Shown: positions 17,807 to 28,235 of the stretch, piece by piece
How positions within the stretch are numbered: the first letter of the stretch is position 1
Layout of the letters: each line of letters begins with the position of its first letter
Source of the DNA: Pseudomonas fulva NBRC 16637 = DSM 17717
Lineage (GTDB): Bacteria; Pseudomonadota; Gammaproteobacteria; Pseudomonadales; Pseudomonadaceae
DNA length: 64,000 nt
Reading direction: 5' to 3'
Assembly: GCF_000730565.1 (NCBI RefSeq)
Contig: NZ_BBIQ01000011.1
Span: forward strand, 62,001-126,000
Position numbers and translations under genes: made by a program
The notes under the pieces: model-generated
What the model saw: the letters and a program-made list of their open reading frames with translations, nothing else
What the model was told of the DNA's origin: nothing
The model's database searches: none

Positions 17807-18544
17807 ATGTCCCAAGTCAACATGCGCGATATGCTGAAGGCCGGTGTGCACTTCGGCCACCAGACCCGTTACTGGAACCCGAAAATGGGCAAGTACATTT
17901 TCGGTGCGCGCAACAAGATCCACATCGTCAACCTGGAAAAAACCCTGCCGATGTTCAACGACGCCCTGTCGTTCGTTGAGCGCCTGGCCCAGGGCAAGAA
18001 CAAGATCCTGTTCGTCGGCACCAAGCGTTCCGCCGGCAAGATCGTCGCCGAGCAAGCTGCTCGTTGCGGTTCGCCGTACGTTGACCACCGTTGGTTGGGC
18101 GGCATGCTGACCAACTACAAGACCATCCGTGCTTCGATCAAGCGTCTGCGCGACCTGGAAACTCAGGCCGAAGATGGCACCTTTGCCAAGCTGACCAAGA
18201 AAGAAGCCCTGATGCGCTCCCGCGATCTGGAAAAACTGGACCGCAGCCTGGGCGGCATCAAGGACATGGGCGGTCTGCCTGACGCTCTGTTCGTCATCGA
18301 CGTTGATCACGAGCGCATCGCGATCACCGAAGCCAACAAACTGGGTATCCCGGTCATTGGCGTTGTCGATACCAACAGCAGCCCGGAAGGTGTTGACTAC
18401 ATCATCCCAGGTAACGATGACGCCATTCGCGCTATCGAGCTGTACATGACTTCCATGGCTGACGCTGTCATCCGTGGCCGCAACAACGTTGCTGGCGGCA
18501 CCGAAGTCTACGCTGAAGAAGCGGCTGCACCTGCTGCCGAGTAA
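17807..18544 (+). CDS. rpsB: 30S ribosomal protein S2
   Basis: A 245-residue small-subunit protein needed for late 30S assembly and for recruiting S1. The start [19 protein letters not shown] and motifs [25 protein letters not shown] and [15 protein letters not shown] are family hallmarks. A longer in-frame start exists at 17711, but the sequence it would add lies in the leader and does not match S2. Codon use is strongly biased, as expected for a highly expressed gene. The Ala/Glu-rich tail is typical of pseudomonads. It is followed by an intrinsic terminator and then tsf. Confidence 0.98.
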
Positions 18545-18571
18545 TAGACGCTAGCGTCGACTTGGCACGCG

Positions 18572-18595
18572 AAAAGGGGGCTATGCCCCCTTTTT
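18572..18595 (+). terminator. Intrinsic terminator/attenuator between rpsB and tsf
   Basis: AAAAGGGGGC (18572-18581) pairs with GCCCCCTTTT (18585-18594) across a TAT loop, followed by a T-run. It probably reduces read-through from rpsB into tsf, setting their ratio. No strong separate tsf promoter is obvious between 18596 and 18726. Confidence 0.85.
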
Positions 18596-18726
18596 GCCAC
18601 CTTGAAATCCTGCTGTCGGCAGCCGTCCCTTTCATGGGCATGCAGGCACAGACAGCGGATTAGCAGAATTGAACGCCCGTCACAAACGGGTGGAATGGTT
18701 GAAAAACTTTCCAAGAGGATTTTGAA

Positions 18727-19590
18727 ATGGCAGCAATTACTGCAGCGCTGGTCAAAGAACTGCGCGAGCGTACCGGCGAAGGCATGATGGATTGCAAGAA
18801 AGCCCTGGAAAAGGCTGACGGCGACATCGAAAAAGCCATTGACGACATGCGTGCCTCGGGCGCCATCAAGGCCGCCAAGAAGGCTGGCAACGTGGCTGCC
18901 GAAGGCGCTATCGCCGTCAAGACCGACGGCAAGGCCGCCGTACTGCTGGAAGTGAACTCGCAGACCGACTTCCTGGCCCTGCAAGACGACTTCAAGAACT
19001 TCGTCGCCGAAAGCCTGGAAGAAGCCTTCGCCCAGAAGCTGACCGACGCCGCTCCGCTGATCGCCTCGCGTGAAGCTGCCCGTGAAGCCCTGGTCGCCAA
19101 GTGCGGCGAAAACGTCAACATCCGCCGCCTGGTACGTGTGGAAGGCGACGTGGTCGGCGCCTACCTGCACGGCAACAAGATCGGTGCTGTCGTTGTCCTG
19201 AAAGGCGGTGACGTCGAGCTGGCCAAGAACATCGCCATGCACGTTGCAGCGTCCAACCCCGAGTTCCTGGACTCGTCGGAAATCTCCGCCGAAGCCATCG
19301 AGCGCGAGAAGGGTGTCTTCCTGCAGCTGAACGCCGACAAGATTGCCGGCAAGCCGGAAAACATCGTTGAAAACATGATCAACGGCCGTATCACCAAGTT
19401 CAAGGCTGAAGCCTCGCTCAAAGAGCAGGCGTTCGTCATGAACCCGGAAGTCAAGGTCGGCGAGCTGGCCAAGAAAGCCGGTGCTGAAATCGTTTCCTTC
19501 ACCTACTTCAAGGTTGGCGAAGGCATTGAGAAGCCAGTCGACGACTTCGCTGCCGAAGTTGCCGCACAGGTTGCTGCTGCCAAGCAGTAA
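18727..19590 (+). CDS. tsf: Translation elongation factor Ts
   Basis: Nucleotide exchange factor that releases GDP from EF-Tu. The 287-residue product has the N-terminal UBA-like domain with LRERTGEGMMDCKKAL, the core TDFLA motif (VNSQTDFLALQDDF, near 78-91) and the usual C-terminal module. AGAGGA at 18713-18718 is its ribosome-binding site. It follows rpsB across an attenuator and is closed by its own hairpin. Confidence 0.98.
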   Translation: MAAITAALVKELRERTGEGMMDCKKALEKADGDIEKAIDDMRASGAIKAAKKAGNVAAEGAIAVKTDGKAAVLLEVNSQTDFLALQDDFKNFVAESLEEAFAQKLTDAAPLIASREAAREALVAKCGENVNIRRLVRVEGDVVGAYLHGNKIGAVVVLKGGDVELAKNIAMHVAASNPEFLDSSEISAEAIEREKGVFLQLNADKIAGKPENIVENMINGRITKFKAEASLKEQAFVMNPEVKVGELAKKAGAEIVSFTYFKVGEGIEKPVDDFAAEVAAQVAAAKQ

Positions 19591-19610
19591 GACAGCCCCG
19601 TCTGTCGCCC

Positions 19611-19646
19611 CAAAGAGGCTGCCCGCTCACGCGCGCAGCCTCTTTG
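19611..19646 (+). terminator. Hairpin terminator after tsf
   Basis: CAAAGAGGCTGC (19611-19622) pairs perfectly with GCAGCCTCTTTG (19635-19646) over a 12-base loop. There is no long U-run, only TTTG within the stem. It separates tsf from pyrH. Confidence 0.7.
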
Positions 19647-19770
19647 TCAAAGCGGCGAGGCGTTTACACGACGCTGCCGCCGCTGGCGCCAAAACGGTGC
19701 CACGCTACAGTTAGCAGGCTGCAAACAGCCCGCACGAATTTTCTACAGTACGCCGCAGGAGAGACTCGCA

Positions 19771-20514
19771 ATGGCTCAGCAGGTGAGTGGTCGCCAACCT
19801 CGCTATAAACGCATTTTGCTCAAACTTAGCGGCGAGGCCCTGATGGGCTCCGAAGACTTCGGGATCGACCCGAAGGTGCTCGATCGCATGGCCCTTGAAG
19901 TAGGGCAGCTGGTCGGTATCGGTGTGCAGGTCGGCCTGGTCATCGGTGGTGGCAACCTGTTCCGAGGGGCTGCGCTGAGCGCCGCCGGCATGGACCGCGT
20001 TACCGGCGACCACATGGGGATGCTGGCTACCGTGATGAACGCCCTGGCCATGCGCGATGCGCTGGAGCGCTCGAACATCCCGGCACTGGTCATGTCGGCC
20101 ATCTCCATGGTGGGCGTCACCGATCACTATGACCGTCGCAAAGCGATTCGCCACCTCAACTCCGGGGATGTGGTAATTTTCTCCGCCGGTACCGGCAACC
20201 CGTTCTTCACCACCGACTCGGCAGCCTGTCTGCGAGCCATCGAAATCGATGCCGACGTGGTGCTGAAGGCGACCAAGGTCGATGGTGTGTACACTGCCGA
20301 TCCATTCAAGGACCCGCACGCCGAGAAGTTCGATCGCCTGACCTATGACGAGGTCCTGGATCGTAAGCTCGGCGTGATGGACTTGACCGCAATCTGCCTG
20401 TGCCGTGACCACGGCATGCCATTGCGGGTATTCAACATGAACAAGCCAGGCGCCCTGCTGAACATCGTGGTGGGCGGCGCTGAAGGCACTCTGATCGAGG
20501 AAGGCCAAGCATGA
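19771..20514 (+). CDS. pyrH: UMP kinase
   Basis: Phosphorylates UMP to UDP in pyrimidine synthesis. The 247-residue amino-acid-kinase fold shows [41 protein letters not shown] and [11 protein letters not shown], all bacterial PyrH signatures. A GGAGAG ribosome-binding site precedes the ATG. Its stop overlaps the frr ATG by four bases (ATGA). Bacterial PyrH is normally a hexamer regulated by GTP and UTP. Confidence 0.98.
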   Translation: MAQQVSGRQPRYKRILLKLSGEALMGSEDFGIDPKVLDRMALEVGQLVGIGVQVGLVIGGGNLFRGAALSAAGMDRVTGDHMGMLATVMNALAMRDALERSNIPALVMSAISMVGVTDHYDRRKAIRHLNSGDVVIFSAGTGNPFFTTDSAACLRAIEIDADVVLKATKVDGVYTADPFKDPHAEKFDRLTYDEVLDRKLGVMDLTAICLCRDHGMPLRVFNMNKPGALLNIVVGGAEGTLIEEGQA

Positions 20515-21068
20515 TCAACGACATCAAGAAAGACGCGCAGGAGCGCATGACCAAGTCCATCGAGGCCCTGGGCCGCAACCTGGCGGCCATCCGCACCGGT
20601 CGCGCGCACCCAAGCATTCTGGACAGCGTCAAGGTCACTGCCTGGGGTAGCGAGATGCCGCTGAACCAGGTCGCTGCGATCAGCGTCGAGGACGCGCGCA
20701 CCTTGAAGATCGTCGCTCACGACAAGAACCTGAGCGCTGCCATCGAAAAGGCCATCCTGACCTCCGACCTCGGGCTGAACCCGTCGAGCGCCGGCACCAC
20801 CATCCGTGTGCCGATGCCTGCCCTGACCGAAGAAACCCGCAAGGGCTACACCAAGCAGGCCAGCGGCGTTGCCGAAGACGCCAAGGTCGCCGTGCGCAAC
20901 GTGCGTCGTGATGCCCTGGCGGACTTGAAGAAGCTCACCAAGGACAAGTCCATCAGCGAAGACGAAGAGCGCCGCGCTGCCGATGACATCCAGAAGCTGA
21001 CGGACAAGTTCGTCGCCGAGGTGGATGCAGCCTTCAAGGCCAAGGAAAAGGACCTGATGGCCGTCTAA
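20511..21068 (+). CDS. frr: Ribosome recycling factor
   Basis: Splits post-termination ribosomes together with EF-G. The 185-residue product shows the family pattern: [31 protein letters not shown] and a long coiled-coil arm at both ends. Start and pyrH stop overlap by four bases, so translation is probably coupled. Length equals the E. coli protein. Confidence 0.98.
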   Translation: MINDIKKDAQERMTKSIEALGRNLAAIRTGRAHPSILDSVKVTAWGSEMPLNQVAAISVEDARTLKIVAHDKNLSAAIEKAILTSDLGLNPSSAGTTIRVPMPALTEETRKGYTKQASGVAEDAKVAVRNVRRDALADLKKLTKDKSISEDEERRAADDIQKLTDKFVAEVDAAFKAKEKDLMAV

Positions 21069-21083
21069 GGCCGGGTTTTTTTA

Positions 21084-21839
21084 ATGGAAAAGACCAAGCC
21101 AGCGGTGCCTCCCTCGGTGCCGCGTCACGTCGCGATCATCATGGACGGCAACAATCGCTGGGCGAAACGGCGCTTGTTGCCTGGCGTTGCCGGGCACAAG
21201 GCAGGCGTCGATGCCGTGCGCGCAGTCATCGAAGTGTGCGCCGAGGCCGGCGTCGAAGTGCTGACCCTGTTTGCCTTCTCCAGTGAAAACTGGCAGCGAC
21301 CTGCCGATGAGGTCGGTGCATTGATGGAGTTGTTCTTCTCGGCGTTGCGCCGCGAGGCGCGTCGCTTGAACGACAACAACATCAGCCTGCGCATCATCGG
21401 CGACCGCTCGCGCTTTCACCCGGAGCTGCAGGCTGCCATGCGCGAAGCCGAGGCGCTGACCGCAGGCAACAGCCGCTTCATCCTGCAGATCGCCGCCAAC
21501 TACGGTGGGCAGTGGGACATCGCCCAGGCCGCGCAGCGGCTGGCGCGTGAAGTTCAGGCTGGCCATCTTCGCCCCGACGACATCACCCCAGGGTTGTTGC
21601 AGACGTGCCTTGCGACCGGCGAGCAGCCTTTGCCGGACTTGTGCATCCGCACCGGCGGCGAGCATCGCATCAGCAATTTCCTGTTGTGGCAACTGGCCTA
21701 CGCCGAGTTGTATTTCTCCGACCTTTACTGGCCGGACTTCAAACACGAGGCCATGCGCAGTGCATTGGCTGATTTCGCTTCGCGCCAGCGCCGCTTTGGT
21801 AAGACCAGCGAGCAGGTCGAGGCTGGAGCGCGTGCTTAA
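21084..21839 (+). CDS. uppS: Undecaprenyl diphosphate synthase
   Basis: Cis-prenyltransferase that makes C55-PP, the carrier for peptidoglycan, O-antigen and related glycans. The 251-residue product has IIMDGNNRWAKRR with the catalytic Asp at D21, FAFSSENWQRP and the C-terminal RTGGEHRISNFLLWQ and YFSDLYWPDF. It begins 15 bases after frr and its stop overlaps the cdsA ATG by one base. Together with dxr and ispD it makes this window rich in isoprenoid genes. Confidence 0.98.
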   Translation: MEKTKPAVPPSVPRHVAIIMDGNNRWAKRRLLPGVAGHKAGVDAVRAVIEVCAEAGVEVLTLFAFSSENWQRPADEVGALMELFFSALRREARRLNDNNISLRIIGDRSRFHPELQAAMREAEALTAGNSRFILQIAANYGGQWDIAQAAQRLAREVQAGHLRPDDITPGLLQTCLATGEQPLPDLCIRTGGEHRISNFLLWQLAYAELYFSDLYWPDFKHEAMRSALADFASRQRRFGKTSEQVEAGARA

Positions 21840-22654
21840 TGCTTAAACAACGCATCATTACCGCGCTGATCCTGTTGCCCATAGCGCTGGGTGGGTTCTT
21901 CCTGCTCGAGGGGGGCAACTTCGCCCTGTTCATCGGTCTGGTGGTAACGCTCGGCGCCTGGGAGTGGGCACGGTTGGCGGGGTTGATGGCTCAGCCCCTG
22001 CGTGTCGCCTATGCCTTGGTCGTTGCCGGGGCGTTGATGCTGCTGTACATCCTGCCGGAGCTTGCACCCTGGGTGCTTGGGGCTGCCGTCATCTGGTGGG
22101 GGTTGGCCACTTGGCTGGTGCTGACGTACCCACGCACCAGCGAACTGTGGGCCAGCGCTGCCTGCCGGCTGCTGATCGGCCTGCTGGTGTTGCTGCCGGC
22201 CTGGCAAGGCCTGGTGCTGCTCAAGCACTGGCCGCTGGGCAACTGGCTGATCCTGTCGGTCATGGCTCTGGTCTGGGCCGCCGACATCGGTGCGTACTTT
22301 TCCGGCAGGGCCTTCGGCAAGCGCAAGCTGGCGCCGCAGGTCAGCCCTGGCAAAAGCTGGGAAGGCGTGTACGGCGGGCTGGCGGTCAGCCTGGTGATCA
22401 CCCTGGTGGTGGGTATCAGCCGAGACTGGAGCATTGGTCAGCTGCTGCTGGGTCTGGCAGGCGCTGCGCTGGTGGTCATGGCCTCGGTGATCGGCGACCT
22501 GACCGAAAGCATGTTCAAGCGCCGCTCGGGCATCAAGGACAGCAGCAATCTGCTGCCTGGCCACGGTGGCGTGCTCGACCGCATCGACAGCCTGACGGCG
22601 GCCATCCCATTGTTCGCCGTGCTGTTGTGGGCGGCTGAATGGGGTGTGATGTGA
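21839..22654 (+). CDS. cdsA: Phosphatidate cytidylyltransferase
   Basis: Integral inner-membrane enzyme that makes CDP-diacylglycerol from phosphatidate and CTP. The 271-residue product is hydrophobic with several membrane segments and ends with the signature region [29 protein letters not shown] (split across 22491-22569), which holds the catalytic aspartates. The start overlaps uppS by one base, and its stop overlaps the dxr GTG start. The full uppS-cdsA-dxr series is thus tightly coupled. Confidence 0.97.
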   Translation: MLKQRIITALILLPIALGGFFLLEGGNFALFIGLVVTLGAWEWARLAGLMAQPLRVAYALVVAGALMLLYILPELAPWVLGAAVIWWGLATWLVLTYPRTSELWASAACRLLIGLLVLLPAWQGLVLLKHWPLGNWLILSVMALVWAADIGAYFSGRAFGKRKLAPQVSPGKSWEGVYGGLAVSLVITLVVGISRDWSIGQLLLGLAGAALVVMASVIGDLTESMFKRRSGIKDSSNLLPGHGGVLDRIDSLTAAIPLFAVLLWAAEWGVM

Positions 22655-23841
22655 GTCAAGTGCAACGCATTACCGTGCTGGGGGCCACCGGCTCCATTGG
22701 TCTGAGTACCCTGGACGTGATTGCCCGCCACCCTGAGCGCTATCAGGCCTTCGCCTTGACCGGCTACACCCGCGTCGAGGAGCTGTTGGCCCTGTGTGTG
22801 CGGCATCGCCCGGCCTACGCCGTGGTGCCGAGCGCCGACGCGGCGGGGCGCCTGCGTGCAGGCCTGGCAGCGGCAGGGTGCGCTACCGAAGTGCTGGAAG
22901 GCGAGGCCGGGTTGTGCCAGGTCGCCTGCGCCAGCGAAGTGGATGCGGTCATGGCCGCCATCGTCGGCGCCGCCGGCCTGCGGCCGACCCTGGCCGCCGT
23001 GCAGGCCGGCAAGAAGGTGCTGCTGGCCAACAAGGAGGCCCTGGTCATGTCGGGCGCCTTGTTCATGGACGCCGTGCGTCAGTCGGGCGCCGTGTTGTTG
23101 CCCATCGACAGTGAGCACAACGCCATCTTCCAGTGCATGCCCGGCGACTACGCGCGCGGGCTGAGCGCTGTGGGTGTGCGCCGCATTCTGCTGACGGCCT
23201 CGGGTGGACCGTTCCGCCAGACATCGACCCAGGCCCTGCAGGACGTCACGCCCGAACAGGCGTGCGCCCACCCGAACTGGTCGATGGGGCGCAAGATTTC
23301 CGTCGACTCGGCCAGCATGATGAACAAGGGCCTGGAGTTGATAGAGGCATGCTGGCTGTTCGATGCGCCGCCCAGCTTGGTCGAGGTGGTGGTGCATCCG
23401 CAGAGCGTGATCCACTCCCTGGTTGATTACGTCGACGGTTCGGTGCTGGCACAGTTGGGTAACCCGGACATGCGTACGCCCATCGCCAATGCCCTGGCCT
23501 GGCCAGAGCGAATCGATTCCGGGGTCGCGCCGCTGGACCTGTTCAGCATTGCGCGCCTGGATTTCGAGGCGCCCGATGAGCAGCGTTTCCCTTGCCTGCG
23601 CCTGGCACGACAGGCGGCGCAGGCAGGCAACAGCGCCCCAGCTGTGCTCAATGCGGCCAACGAAGTGGCGGTGCAGACGTTCCTCCAGGGCCGTATCCGC
23701 TTCCCGGAGATCGCGAGTATGATCGAACAGGTACTGGACCAGGAGCCCGTGGTGCCGCTGACTTCGCTGGAAGCAGTGTTTGCCGCCGACCAGCGCGCGC
23801 GCGAGCTGGCCTGGGCCTGGCTGCACCGCAACGGCCGCTGA
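22651..23841 (+). CDS. dxr: 1-deoxy-D-xylulose 5-phosphate reductoisomerase
   Basis: Second enzyme of the MEP isoprenoid pathway, converting DXP to MEP with NADPH. The 396-residue product begins [17 protein letters not shown] from a GTG at 22651 that overlaps the cdsA stop as GTGA. An ATG at 22639 would add four residues inside cdsA. Visible motifs are the NADPH-binding [16 protein letters not shown], the metal/substrate [33 protein letters not shown] and MNKGLE. The MEP-pathway genes ispD and ispF occur later in the window. Confidence 0.97.
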   Translation: MSQVQRITVLGATGSIGLSTLDVIARHPERYQAFALTGYTRVEELLALCVRHRPAYAVVPSADAAGRLRAGLAAAGCATEVLEGEAGLCQVACASEVDAVMAAIVGAAGLRPTLAAVQAGKKVLLANKEALVMSGALFMDAVRQSGAVLLPIDSEHNAIFQCMPGDYARGLSAVGVRRILLTASGGPFRQTSTQALQDVTPEQACAHPNWSMGRKISVDSASMMNKGLELIEACWLFDAPPSLVEVVVHPQSVIHSLVDYVDGSVLAQLGNPDMRTPIANALAWPERIDSGVAPLDLFSIARLDFEAPDEQRFPCLRLARQAAQAGNSAPAVLNAANEVAVQTFLQGRIRFPEIASMIEQVLDQEPVVPLTSLEAVFAADQRARELAWAWLHRNGR

Positions 23842-23907
23842 GGCGGGCTCGCCCGGTCATCGACGACAGCACCCTATTGACCCATTGCTCATCATTCGGA
23901 GATGGAC

Positions 23908-25260
23908 ATGACAGCGCTCTACATGATCATCGGTACGCTCGTCGCCTTGGGTGTGCTGGTCACCTTCCATGAGTTCGGCCACTTCTGGGTGGCGCGTCGC
24001 TGTGGCGTGAAAGTGCTGCGGTTTTCCGTGGGCTTCGGTACGCCACTGGTGCGCTGGCATGATCGCCAGGGCACCGAGTTCGTCATCGCAGCCATTCCAC
24101 TGGGCGGCTACGTGAAGATGCTCGACGAGCGCGAGGGCGACGTGCCCCCTGCACTGGTGGGTCAATCGTTCAATCGCAAGCCCGTCGGCCAGCGCATCGC
24201 GATCGTTGCCGCGGGGCCGGTCGCCAACTTTTTGCTGGCCATCTTCTTCTTCTGGGTACTGGCGATGCTAGGCAGCCAGCAGATCCGACCGGTAATCGGC
24301 ACCGTCGAGAATGGCAGCCCGGCGGCAGCAGCTGGGCTGACGGCCGGTCAGGAAATCGTCTCAGTGGATGGCAAGCCGACCAACGGTTGGTCGGCGGTCA
24401 ACCTGCAATTGGTTCGCCGCCTGGGTGAGAGCGGCACGCTGAACATCGGTGTGCGCGATGAAGGCAGCAGTACCGAGCAGCAGCGCCAGGTGAAACTCGA
24501 CCAGTGGTTGAAGGGCGCCGATGAGCCCGATCCGATTCGCTCGCTGGGGCTTCAACCCTGGCGCCCGGCCATCGAGCCGGTGCTGGCCGAGATCGACCCC
24601 AAGGGGCCGGCCGGGGCGGCGGGCTTGAAGACCGGCGACCGGTTGCTGGGCATCGGCGGCCAGTCGGTGAACGAATGGCAGCAGGTGGTCGATAGCGTGC
24701 GCGCGCGGCCCGGCGCCCAGGTGGTAGTGCGTGTGGAGCGCGACGGTGCGCCCTTGGACGTACCGGTAACGCTGGGCGTGAAGGGCGAGGGTGAGGCGGC
24801 GGCAGGCTACCTGGGGGCGGGCGTCAAAGCCGGTCAATGGCCGGCCTCGATGCTGCGTGAAGTCAGCTATGGGCCGCTGGAGGCGGTGGGTGAAGGCCTG
24901 TCGCGCACCTGGAACATGAGCGTGCTCACGCTTGGGTCACTGAAGAAAATGCTGTTCGGTGAGCTCTCGGTAAAAAACTTGAGTGGACCGATAACCATTG
25001 CTAAAGTGGCGGGCGCTTCAGCCCAGTCCGGCGTGGGGGATTTCCTGAATTTCCTGGCCTACCTGAGCATAAGCCTGGGGGTTCTTAACCTGCTGCCCAT
25101 CCCGGTACTGGATGGGGGGCACTTGCTGTTCTACCTGGTTGAATGGGCGCGCGGTCGTCCGTTGTCTGACCGGGTACAAGGTTGGGGGGTCCAGATCGGT
25201 ATCAGTTTGGTCTTGGGGGTGATGTTGCTCGCCCTGATCAACGATCTGGGTCGACTATAA
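23908..25260 (+). CDS. rseP: Site-2 zinc metalloprotease RseP
   Basis: Inner-membrane protease that performs the second cut of the anti-sigma factor in envelope-stress signalling. With the ATG at 23908 it has 450 residues. The zinc motif HEFGH is at 21-25 in the first membrane segment, two PDZ domains lie around 120-290, and the LDGG motif (PIPVLDGGHLLFY) is in the third membrane segment. I preferred 23908 over the ATG at 23902 because GGAGA at 23897-23901 has proper spacing only for the former. bamA follows after a weak hairpin. Confidence 0.96.
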   Translation: MTALYMIIGTLVALGVLVTFHEFGHFWVARRCGVKVLRFSVGFGTPLVRWHDRQGTEFVIAAIPLGGYVKMLDEREGDVPPALVGQSFNRKPVGQRIAIVAAGPVANFLLAIFFFWVLAMLGSQQIRPVIGTVENGSPAAAAGLTAGQEIVSVDGKPTNGWSAVNLQLVRRLGESGTLNIGVRDEGSSTEQQRQVKLDQWLKGADEPDPIRSLGLQPWRPAIEPVLAEIDPKGPAGAAGLKTGDRLLGIGGQSVNEWQQVVDSVRARPGAQVVVRVERDGAPLDVPVTLGVKGEGEAAAGYLGAGVKAGQWPASMLREVSYGPLEAVGEGLSRTWNMSVLTLGSLKKMLFGELSVKNLSGPITIAKVAGASAQSGVGDFLNFLAYLSISLGVLNLLPIPVLDGGHLLFYLVEWARGRPLSDRVQGWGVQIGISLVLGVMLLALINDLGRL

Positions 25261-25279
25261 AAGCTTCGCTCAATTGCGA

Positions 25280-25305
25280 AACCTGTCGTTCATGACGGCA
25301 GGTTG
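25280..25305 (+). terminator. Weak hairpin between rseP and bamA
   Basis: An imperfect stem (ACCTGTCGT against ACGGCAGGT) with a short loop is followed by TTGTTTA. It may attenuate rather than fully stop transcription into bamA. Confidence 0.45.
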
Positions 25306-25334
25306 TTTATTGCCAGTTGGAATAAAAGGACTTC

Positions 25335-27686
25335 ATGAAACGTCTGTTGCTAACTGCGGTGCTCTCCGCACTGATGATCGCTGAAGTTCACGCCGAGTCC
25401 TTCACCATCTCCGATATCCGCGTCAATGGCCTGCAGCGGGTTTCCGCCGGCAGCGTCTTCGGTGCCTTGCCCCTGAACGTGGGCGACCAGGCCGATGACC
25501 GGCGCCTGGTGGAGTCGACCCGCTCGCTGTTCAAGACCGGGTTCTTCCAGGACATCGAGCTGAACCGTGATGGCAACGTGCTGATCATCAATGTGGTCGA
25601 GCGCCCGTCGGTGTCGAGCATCGAGATCGAAGGCAACAAGGCGATCAGTACCGAAGACCTGATGAAGGGCCTGAAGCAATCGGGCCTGGCCGAAGGCGAG
25701 ATCTTCCAGCGTGCTACCCTCGAAGGCGTGCGTAACGAGCTGCAGCGCCAGTACGTGGCCCAGGGCCGCTACTCGGCCGAGGTCGACGCCGAGGTGGTGC
25801 CTCAGCCGCGCAACCGTGTGGCCTTGAAGATCAAGATCAACGAGGGCACCGTCGCTGCCATCCAGCACATCAACATCGTTGGCAACAACGTGTTCGATGA
25901 CGACACCCTGGGTCAGCTGTTCGAGCTCAAGACCACCAACTGGTTGTCGTTCTTCAAGAATGACGACAAGTATGCCCGCGAAAAACTGTCCGGTGACCTG
26001 GAGCGTCTGCGTTCCTACTACCTGGACCGCGGCTACATCAACATGGACATCGCGTCCACCCAGGTGTCCATCACGCCTGACAAGAAACACGTCTACATCA
26101 CCGTCAACATCAACGAAGGCGAGAAGTACACCGTCCGTGACGTGAAGCTCTCCGGTGACCTCAAGGTGCCGGAAGACCAGGTCAAGTCGCTGCTGCTGGT
26201 GCAGCCGGGCCAGGTGTTCTCGCGCAAGGTGATGACCAGCACGTCCGAGCTGATCACCCGCCGCCTGGGTAACGAAGGCTATACCTTCGCCAACGTCAAC
26301 GGTGTGCCTCAGCCAAACGACCAGGATCACACCGTCGACATCATGTTCGTGGTCGATCCGGGCAAGCGTGCCTACGTCAACCGCATCAACTACCGCGGCA
26401 ACACCAAGACCGAAGACGAAGTGCTGCGCCGCGAAATGCGTCAGATGGAAGGCGGCTGGGCCTCGACCTACCTGATCGACCAGTCCAAGACCCGTCTGGA
26501 ACGGCTGGGCTTCTTCAAGGACGTGAACGTCGAGACCCCACCGGTGCCGGGCACCGACGATCAGGTCGACGTGAACTACAGCGTCGAAGAGCAGGCCTCC
26601 GGTTCGATCACCGCCAGCGTCGGCTTTGCCCAGAGCGCAGGCTTGATCCTGGGTGGCTCGATCAGCCAGAGCAACTTCCTGGGTACCGGTAACAAGGTTT
26701 CCGTTGGCCTGACCCGGTCCGAGTACCAGTCGCGATACAACTTCGGCTTCGTCGATCCCTACTTCACTGCCGATGGCGTGAGCCTGGGTTACAACGCCTT
26801 CTACCGCAGCACCAACTACGACGACCTCGATGTCGACGTGGCGAGCTACGCGGTGGACAGCCTGGGTGCCGGTGTGAGCCTGGGTTACCCGATCAGCGAG
26901 ACGTCGCGCCTGACCTATGGGTTGAGTGTGCAGCAGGACAAGCTCAAGACCGGTAAGTACACCGTTGACGAGATCTTTGATTTCATCAACAAGGAAGGCG
27001 AGAACTTCACCAACTTCAAAGCCTCGATCGGCTGGTCCGAATCGACGTTGAACAAAGGTGTGCTGGCGACACGCGGTCACTCTCAGAGCCTGAGCCTCGA
27101 AACCACGATTCCAGGCAGCGACTTGTCGTTCTACAAACTGGACTACCGCGGCCAGCTGTTCAAGCCATTGAGCCAGAACTACACCCTGCGTCTGCACACC
27201 GAACTGGGTTACGGTGACGGCTTCGGGGGTACCTCCGGTCTGCCGTTCTACGAGAACTACTACGCGGGCGGCTTCAACTCGGTTCGCGGCTTCAAGGACA
27301 GCACCCTGGGGCCGCGCAGTACGCCAAGTAAACTTAACGAGAAGAACGGAACTCTGCTTGACCCCGACCAAGACCCGCTTCCATTCGGCGGCAACGTCCT
27401 GGTCCAGGGCGGCGTCGAGTTGCTGTTCCCGCTGCCGTTCGTCAAGGACCAGCGTTCCCTGCGCACCTCGGTCTTCTGGGACGTGGGTAACGTGTTCGAC
27501 ACCAACTGCGGCAACAAGCCGGACTGCACCAAGGTCGGTTTCTCCGACATGGCCAGTTCGGTCGGTCTTGGCGTGACGTGGATCACGGCCTTGGGCCCGT
27601 TGAGCTTCAGCCTGGCGATGCCGATCAAGAAGCCGGACGAGGCAGACACCCAGGTGTTCCAATTCTCTCTGGGCCAGACCTTCTAA
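25335..27686 (+). CDS. bamA: Outer-membrane protein assembly factor BamA
   Basis: Central subunit of the BAM complex that folds beta-barrel proteins into the outer membrane. The 783-residue product has a signal peptide cleaved about A20/E21 (AEVHA-ESF), five POTRA domains to about 420, and a 16-strand barrel ending in the aromatic FQFSLGQTF. The conserved loop-6 VRGF occurs in GGFNSVRGFKDS. It is followed by its functional partner skp and the lipid A genes, the classic order in gammaproteobacteria. AAAGGA precedes the ATG. Confidence 0.98.
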   Translation: MKRLLLTAVLSALMIAEVHAESFTISDIRVNGLQRVSAGSVFGALPLNVGDQADDRRLVESTRSLFKTGFFQDIELNRDGNVLIINVVERPSVSSIEIEGNKAISTEDLMKGLKQSGLAEGEIFQRATLEGVRNELQRQYVAQGRYSAEVDAEVVPQPRNRVALKIKINEGTVAAIQHINIVGNNVFDDDTLGQLFELKTTNWLSFFKNDDKYAREKLSGDLERLRSYYLDRGYINMDIASTQVSITPDKKHVYITVNINEGEKYTVRDVKLSGDLKVPEDQVKSLLLVQPGQVFSRKVMTSTSELITRRLGNEGYTFANVNGVPQPNDQDHTVDIMFVVDPGKRAYVNRINYRGNTKTEDEVLRREMRQMEGGWASTYLIDQSKTRLERLGFFKDVNVETPPVPGTDDQVDVNYSVEEQASGSITASVGFAQSAGLILGGSISQSNFLGTGNKVSVGLTRSEYQSRYNFGFVDPYFTADGVSLGYNAFYRSTNYDDLDVDVASYAVDSLGAGVSLGYPISETSRLTYGLSVQQDKLKTGKYTVDEIFDFINKEGENFTNFKASIGWSESTLNKGVLATRGHSQSLSLETTIPGSDLSFYKLDYRGQLFKPLSQNYTLRLHTELGYGDGFGGTSGLPFYENYYAGGFNSVRGFKDSTLGPRSTPSKLNEKNGTLLDPDQDPLPFGGNVLVQGGVELLFPLPFVKDQRSLRTSVFWDVGNVFDTNCGNKPDCTKVGFSDMASSVGLGVTWITALGPLSFSLAMPIKKPDEADTQVFQFSLGQTF

Positions 27687-27730
27687 GGTCGGCCCTTGCT
27701 TAACGACAACGGTTTATCCAGGAGTTCATC

Positions 27731-28234
27731 GTGCGCAAGTTGACCCAAATGGCCGTAGTGGCCGCGGCGCTGGTCGCCACCCCGGCTTTCGCCGAAATGA
27801 AGGTTGCCGTTCTGAACTATCAGATGGCACTGCTCGAGTCCGATGCCGCCAAGAAGTACGCCGTGGATGCCGAAAAGAAGTTCGGCCCTCAGCTGACCAA
27901 GCTCAAAGGCCTGGAAAGCAGCGCCAAGGGCATCCAGGATCGCCTGATCAAGGGCGGTGACAAGATGCAGCAGCAGGAGCGTGAGCGCCTGGAGCTCGAG
28001 TTCAAGCAAAAGGCCCGTGACTTCCAGTTCCAGTCCAAGGAGCTGAACGAAGCCAAGGCTGTTGCCGACCGCGACATGCTCAAGCAGCTCAAGCCCAAGC
28101 TGGACGGCGCCGTCGAGGAAGTGATCAAGAAGGGCGGTTACGACCTGGTGCTCGAGCGCGGTGCGGTCATTGATGTCAAGCCTCAGTATGACATCACCCG
28201 CCAGGTTATCGAGCGTATGAACCAAGCCCGTTGA
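27731..28234 (+). CDS. skp: Periplasmic chaperone Skp (OmpH family)
   Basis: Holds unfolded outer-membrane proteins on their way to BAM. The 167-residue product starts with GTG after a CCAGGAG site. It has a signal peptide ([21 protein letters not shown], cut before EMKVA) and then a long charged coiled-coil region characteristic of the Skp tentacles (about 50-120). It ends one base before the lpxD start. Confidence 0.96.
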   Translation: MRKLTQMAVVAAALVATPAFAEMKVAVLNYQMALLESDAAKKYAVDAEKKFGPQLTKLKGLESSAKGIQDRLIKGGDKMQQQERERLELEFKQKARDFQFQSKELNEAKAVADRDMLKQLKPKLDGAVEEVIKKGGYDLVLERGAVIDVKPQYDITRQVIERMNQAR

Positions 28235-28235
28235 T

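Noticed and set aside
23902..23907. Upstream ATG for rseP
   Set aside because: The ribosome-binding GGAGA would overlap or abut this ATG; the ATG at 23908 has correct spacing.
25350..27662. Minus-strand open frame of 770 codons opposite bamA
   Set aside because: Antisense shadow of bamA; no ribosome-binding site, domains or family resemblance.
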